Positions 37,977-38,115 of a stretch of DNA of 38,115 bases are shown here, piece by piece. How positions within the stretch are numbered: the first letter of the stretch is position 1; the number at the start of each line of letters is the position of its first letter. Below the pieces are notes generated by a model, which was not told where the DNA came from, did not search any database, and was given only the letters and a program-made list of their open reading frames with translations. Source of the DNA: Candidatus Kuenenia stuttgartensis (GTDB lineage: Bacteria; Planctomycetota; Planctomycetia; Planctomycetales; Planctomycetaceae). Position numbers and translations under genes: made by a program. The DNA lies in NCBI GenBank assembly GCA_945861865.1, contig CAMAWN010000035.1, positions 1-38,115 of the forward strand, read 5' to 3'.

Positions 37977-38115
37977 GGACTGCTCCTCTTCATGACGGAG
38001 TGGCATCGGGAGGTCATCCCGCGTGAGACCGAAACAATCATTCAAAGCCTCGAACCGAGGATCAACCCGGCAACGAGGCGGTTGTCAGTTGGAGTCATGC
38101 TGCGACGTCACCGAG

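Noticed and set aside
38046-38115. Promoter of the minus-strand exported-protein run
   Set aside because: The region must contain or lead to the promoter, but no recognisable promoter elements or operator could be pointed out in the 70 bases available.

Overview
The window looks like chromosomal DNA of a planctomycete (phylum Planctomycetota), with moderately high GC. The evidence is the combination of protein families seen almost exclusively together in that phylum. These are exported DUF1549/DUF1553 cytochrome-like proteins (two copies), a DUF1501 Tat-exported protein, a planctomycete cytochrome c domain fused to WD40 repeats, a PPC-domain giant with alanine-rich coiled coils, a DUF1598 protein, and tetrahydromethanopterin (H4MPT) C1 genes (mch plus an ATP-grasp ligase). 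No rRNA, tRNA, CRISPR array, transposase or integrase was recognised.

Layout. Positions 1-2100 (+): a possible gene tail, a fibronectin type III protein and a zinc-ribbon/two-TM protein resembling DUF4282. Positions 2140-4270: a two-gene cassette (amidohydrolase, DapA-family aldolase/lyase), flanked by direct repeats of about 139 bp that are the 3' end of the neighbouring MotA/TolQ-like gene. Positions 4272-8650 (-): a tightly coupled three-gene operon of one MotA/TolQ/ExbB-like channel protein and two different TolR/ExbD-like single-TM proteins with long extra-membrane parts. Positions 9028-10857 (+): an Nramp-fold transporter carrying four EF-hand-like calcium loops in an external loop. Positions 10951-15090 (+): a 1379-aa protein of unknown function. 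Positions 15270-19308 (-): a DUF1549/1553 cytochrome-like protein followed by DUF1501. Positions 19435-24495 (+): an AddB-like PD-(D/E)XK protein, a tiny lipoprotein-like ORF, a PTPS/QueD-family enzyme and a DUF1598 protein. Positions 24503-37976 (-): ATP-grasp ligase and mch at the distal end of a run of six exported-protein genes (DUF1549/1553, PPC coiled-coil protein, cytochrome-WD40 protein, DUF1326 and two secreted unknowns).

The most unusual property of the window is its load of dissimilar palindromic repeats, found both between genes and inside genes. Two palindromic elements sit in frame inside the AddB-like gene, one inside the ATP-grasp gene, and an AT-rich palindrome lies inside a DUF1549 gene. 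Other families sit in convergent or co-directional gaps. One of these supplies the stop codon of a gene. This is reminiscent of the Rickettsia palindromic elements that are translated inside host proteins. It is the best candidate here for an under-described system, together with the MotA/TolR/TolR operon and the EF-hand-bearing Nramp protein. Family assignments come from reading motifs by eye; no database search was run.
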